A DNA stretch of 16,362 nucleotides from Acetobacteraceae bacterium (GTDB taxonomy: Bacteria; Pseudomonadota; Alphaproteobacteria; Acetobacterales; Acetobacteraceae). The stretch's first letter is position 1. Every line of letters begins with the position of its first letter. The stretch is from contig JADYYZ010000488.1 in the NCBI GenBank assembly GCA_020853405.1, positions 1 to 16,362 on the forward strand, in the 5' to 3' direction. This document shows positions 15,575 to 16,362 of the stretch, piece after piece. The notes beneath the pieces were generated by a model. The model made no database searches. It saw nothing but the letters and a program-made list of their open reading frames with translations, and was not told the DNA's origin. The position numbers and the translations under genes are program-made.

Positions 15575-16362
15575 TCAACGCCGCCGCGGCGCCCGGTAGC
15601 AGGGATTTTCCCGCGCGAACGAGCGTAGCTCCTCCGGCAGGGCGGAGACGTCATCGCCCGCGCCAAGCCGGCCGCGGCTTGCCGGCGACCATTCCGACAG
15701 CCCGATATCGGGATCGGCGAACGACCCGTAGACTCGCACCGGCACGTCGAGCGCGAGGAACTCCGTGGTGTCGCGCTGGCTGCCGATCACCAGGTCGAGT
15801 GTGCGGCGGGAGAGGTCGAAGCGCCCCTGGCCGACCACGGTGCCGGTCGCAGCACGGATGCGGATCGGCGATACTTCGCCCCGCAGCGCCGCCATGTCGA
15901 TCACGGCCAGCAGACAGGTCAGGCGCGTGTTGCCTTCCGCCCGGCGGAACAGCGCGCGCAGATTGGTCGATGCCATCTCGATCACCGACCGCGCCACCGT
16001 GCCGCCCTGCATCGCGACCACGATATCGACCTTCGCCTGGTGGAATGCCCGGTTCATCGTCGCGCCGACCGCTGCGATCGAAAGCCGCGCCTGCAACGGG
16101 CCGGCAAGCGGCAGGGGCCGGATGCGCAAGGCGCGGCGGAGCGCGTCGAGCTCGCCTTCCAGCAGGGCAGCGGATGCCTCGATGCGGGTGCCGCCCTCGC
16201 CCGGCGTCAGCGCGGCCGCTGCCTGCAAGCGCGCACCCGATGCCGTGAGCAGCAGCTCCTCGACCGCGATCCGGCCCGGGTGCTGCACGGCAACCAGCCT
16301 GACATCGCGGGCATCGAGCCGGGCATAGGCGAGTTCGCCGGCGCCGAGCCGCACGTCCAGCC
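15575..16362 (-). CDS. AsmA family protein (partial, N-terminal part outside the window)
   Basis: The C-terminal 262 codons of an AsmA-like envelope protein; the frame runs open through the right edge. AsmA proteins are large, inner-membrane-anchored periplasmic proteins linked to outer-membrane assembly and lipid transport. The identification rests on the C-terminal block TRLTCLLAVIDMAALRGEVSP...TGTVVGQGRFDLSRRTLDLVIGSQ...VPVRVYGSFADPDIGLS, characteristic of the AsmA C-terminal domain, and on the preceding GGTVARSVIEMASTNLRALF. The start of this gene is not in the window. The GTG at 16354 is internal in all likelihood, because codons before it (LDV) continue the domain pattern. The tail ends FARENPCYRAPRRR. 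Confidence 0.85.
   Translation of the reverse strand, partial: LDVRLGAGELAYARLDARDVRLVAVQHPGRIAVEELLLTASGARLQAAAALTPGEGGTRIEASAALLEGELDALRRALRIRPLPLAGPLQARLSIAAVGATMNRAFHQAKVDIVVAMQGGTVARSVIEMASTNLRALFRRAEGNTRLTCLLAVIDMAALRGEVSPIRIRAATGTVVGQGRFDLSRRTLDLVIGSQRDTTEFLALDVPVRVYGSFADPDIGLSEWSPASRGRLGAGDDVSALPEELRSFARENPCYRAPRRR

Overview
The window is about 70% G+C and densely packed. The gene order hslU-hslV / hisB-(DUF2628)-hisH-hisA-hisF-hisE-HIT, followed by a proteobacterial-type glutathione synthetase, points to an alphaproteobacterium of the Rhodospirillales, most likely Acetobacteraceae. The orphan Bug-type binding protein and the AsmA-family protein fit that lineage. The assignment rests on gene order and protein character; no database search was run. 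I saw no tRNA, rRNA, CRISPR array, insertion sequence, integrase or attachment site, and nothing in base composition suggests recent transfer.

Left block (1-5133, minus strand, with a divergent regulator at 5235-6008). Five genes read leftwards as an apparent operon: a DapA-family class I aldolase/lyase, an inositol-monophosphatase/HisN-type phosphatase, an ABC ATPase, a two-domain fused permease, and a Tat-type solute-binding protein cut by the window edge. Phosphatase, ATPase and permease are joined by stop/start overlaps. A GntR/FCD regulator is transcribed divergently from a short AT-rich region. The set looks like a regulated uptake-plus-catabolism module of the ferric/AfuABC/phosphonate transporter superfamily. 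Its substrate is unknown. A phosphorylated sugar or sugar-acid compound is my best guess, but it is an inference.

Central block. hslU and hslV (5998-7862, minus) encode the HslVU ATP-dependent protease. hslU meets the GntR gene tail to tail with an 11-bp overlap. From the same short divergent region the histidine operon starts rightwards: hisB (dehydratase only), a small DUF2628 membrane protein, hisH, a GNAT acetyltransferase, hisA (TTG start), hisF and hisE. It provides IGP dehydratase, IGP synthase (HisHF), the ProFAR isomerase and the PR-ATP pyrophosphohydrolase. Because HisB lacks a phosphatase domain, histidinol-phosphatase must come from another gene. The HisN-like gene 4 kb away is a candidate.

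Right block. Behind hisE, in the same direction, are a HIT hydrolase, a BON-domain envelope protein and gshB (glutathione synthetase). gshB converges on a minus-strand Bug/TctC-type binding protein. A minus-strand AsmA-family gene, whose 5' part lies outside the window, fills the right edge. No gap between genes exceeds about 101 bp. Noteworthy items are the catabolic/transport module, the basic N-terminal tail on HisE, the two non-histidine genes inside the his operon, a GC-rich hairpin between hisE and the HIT gene, and an AT-rich leader before hisF that may be an internal promoter.
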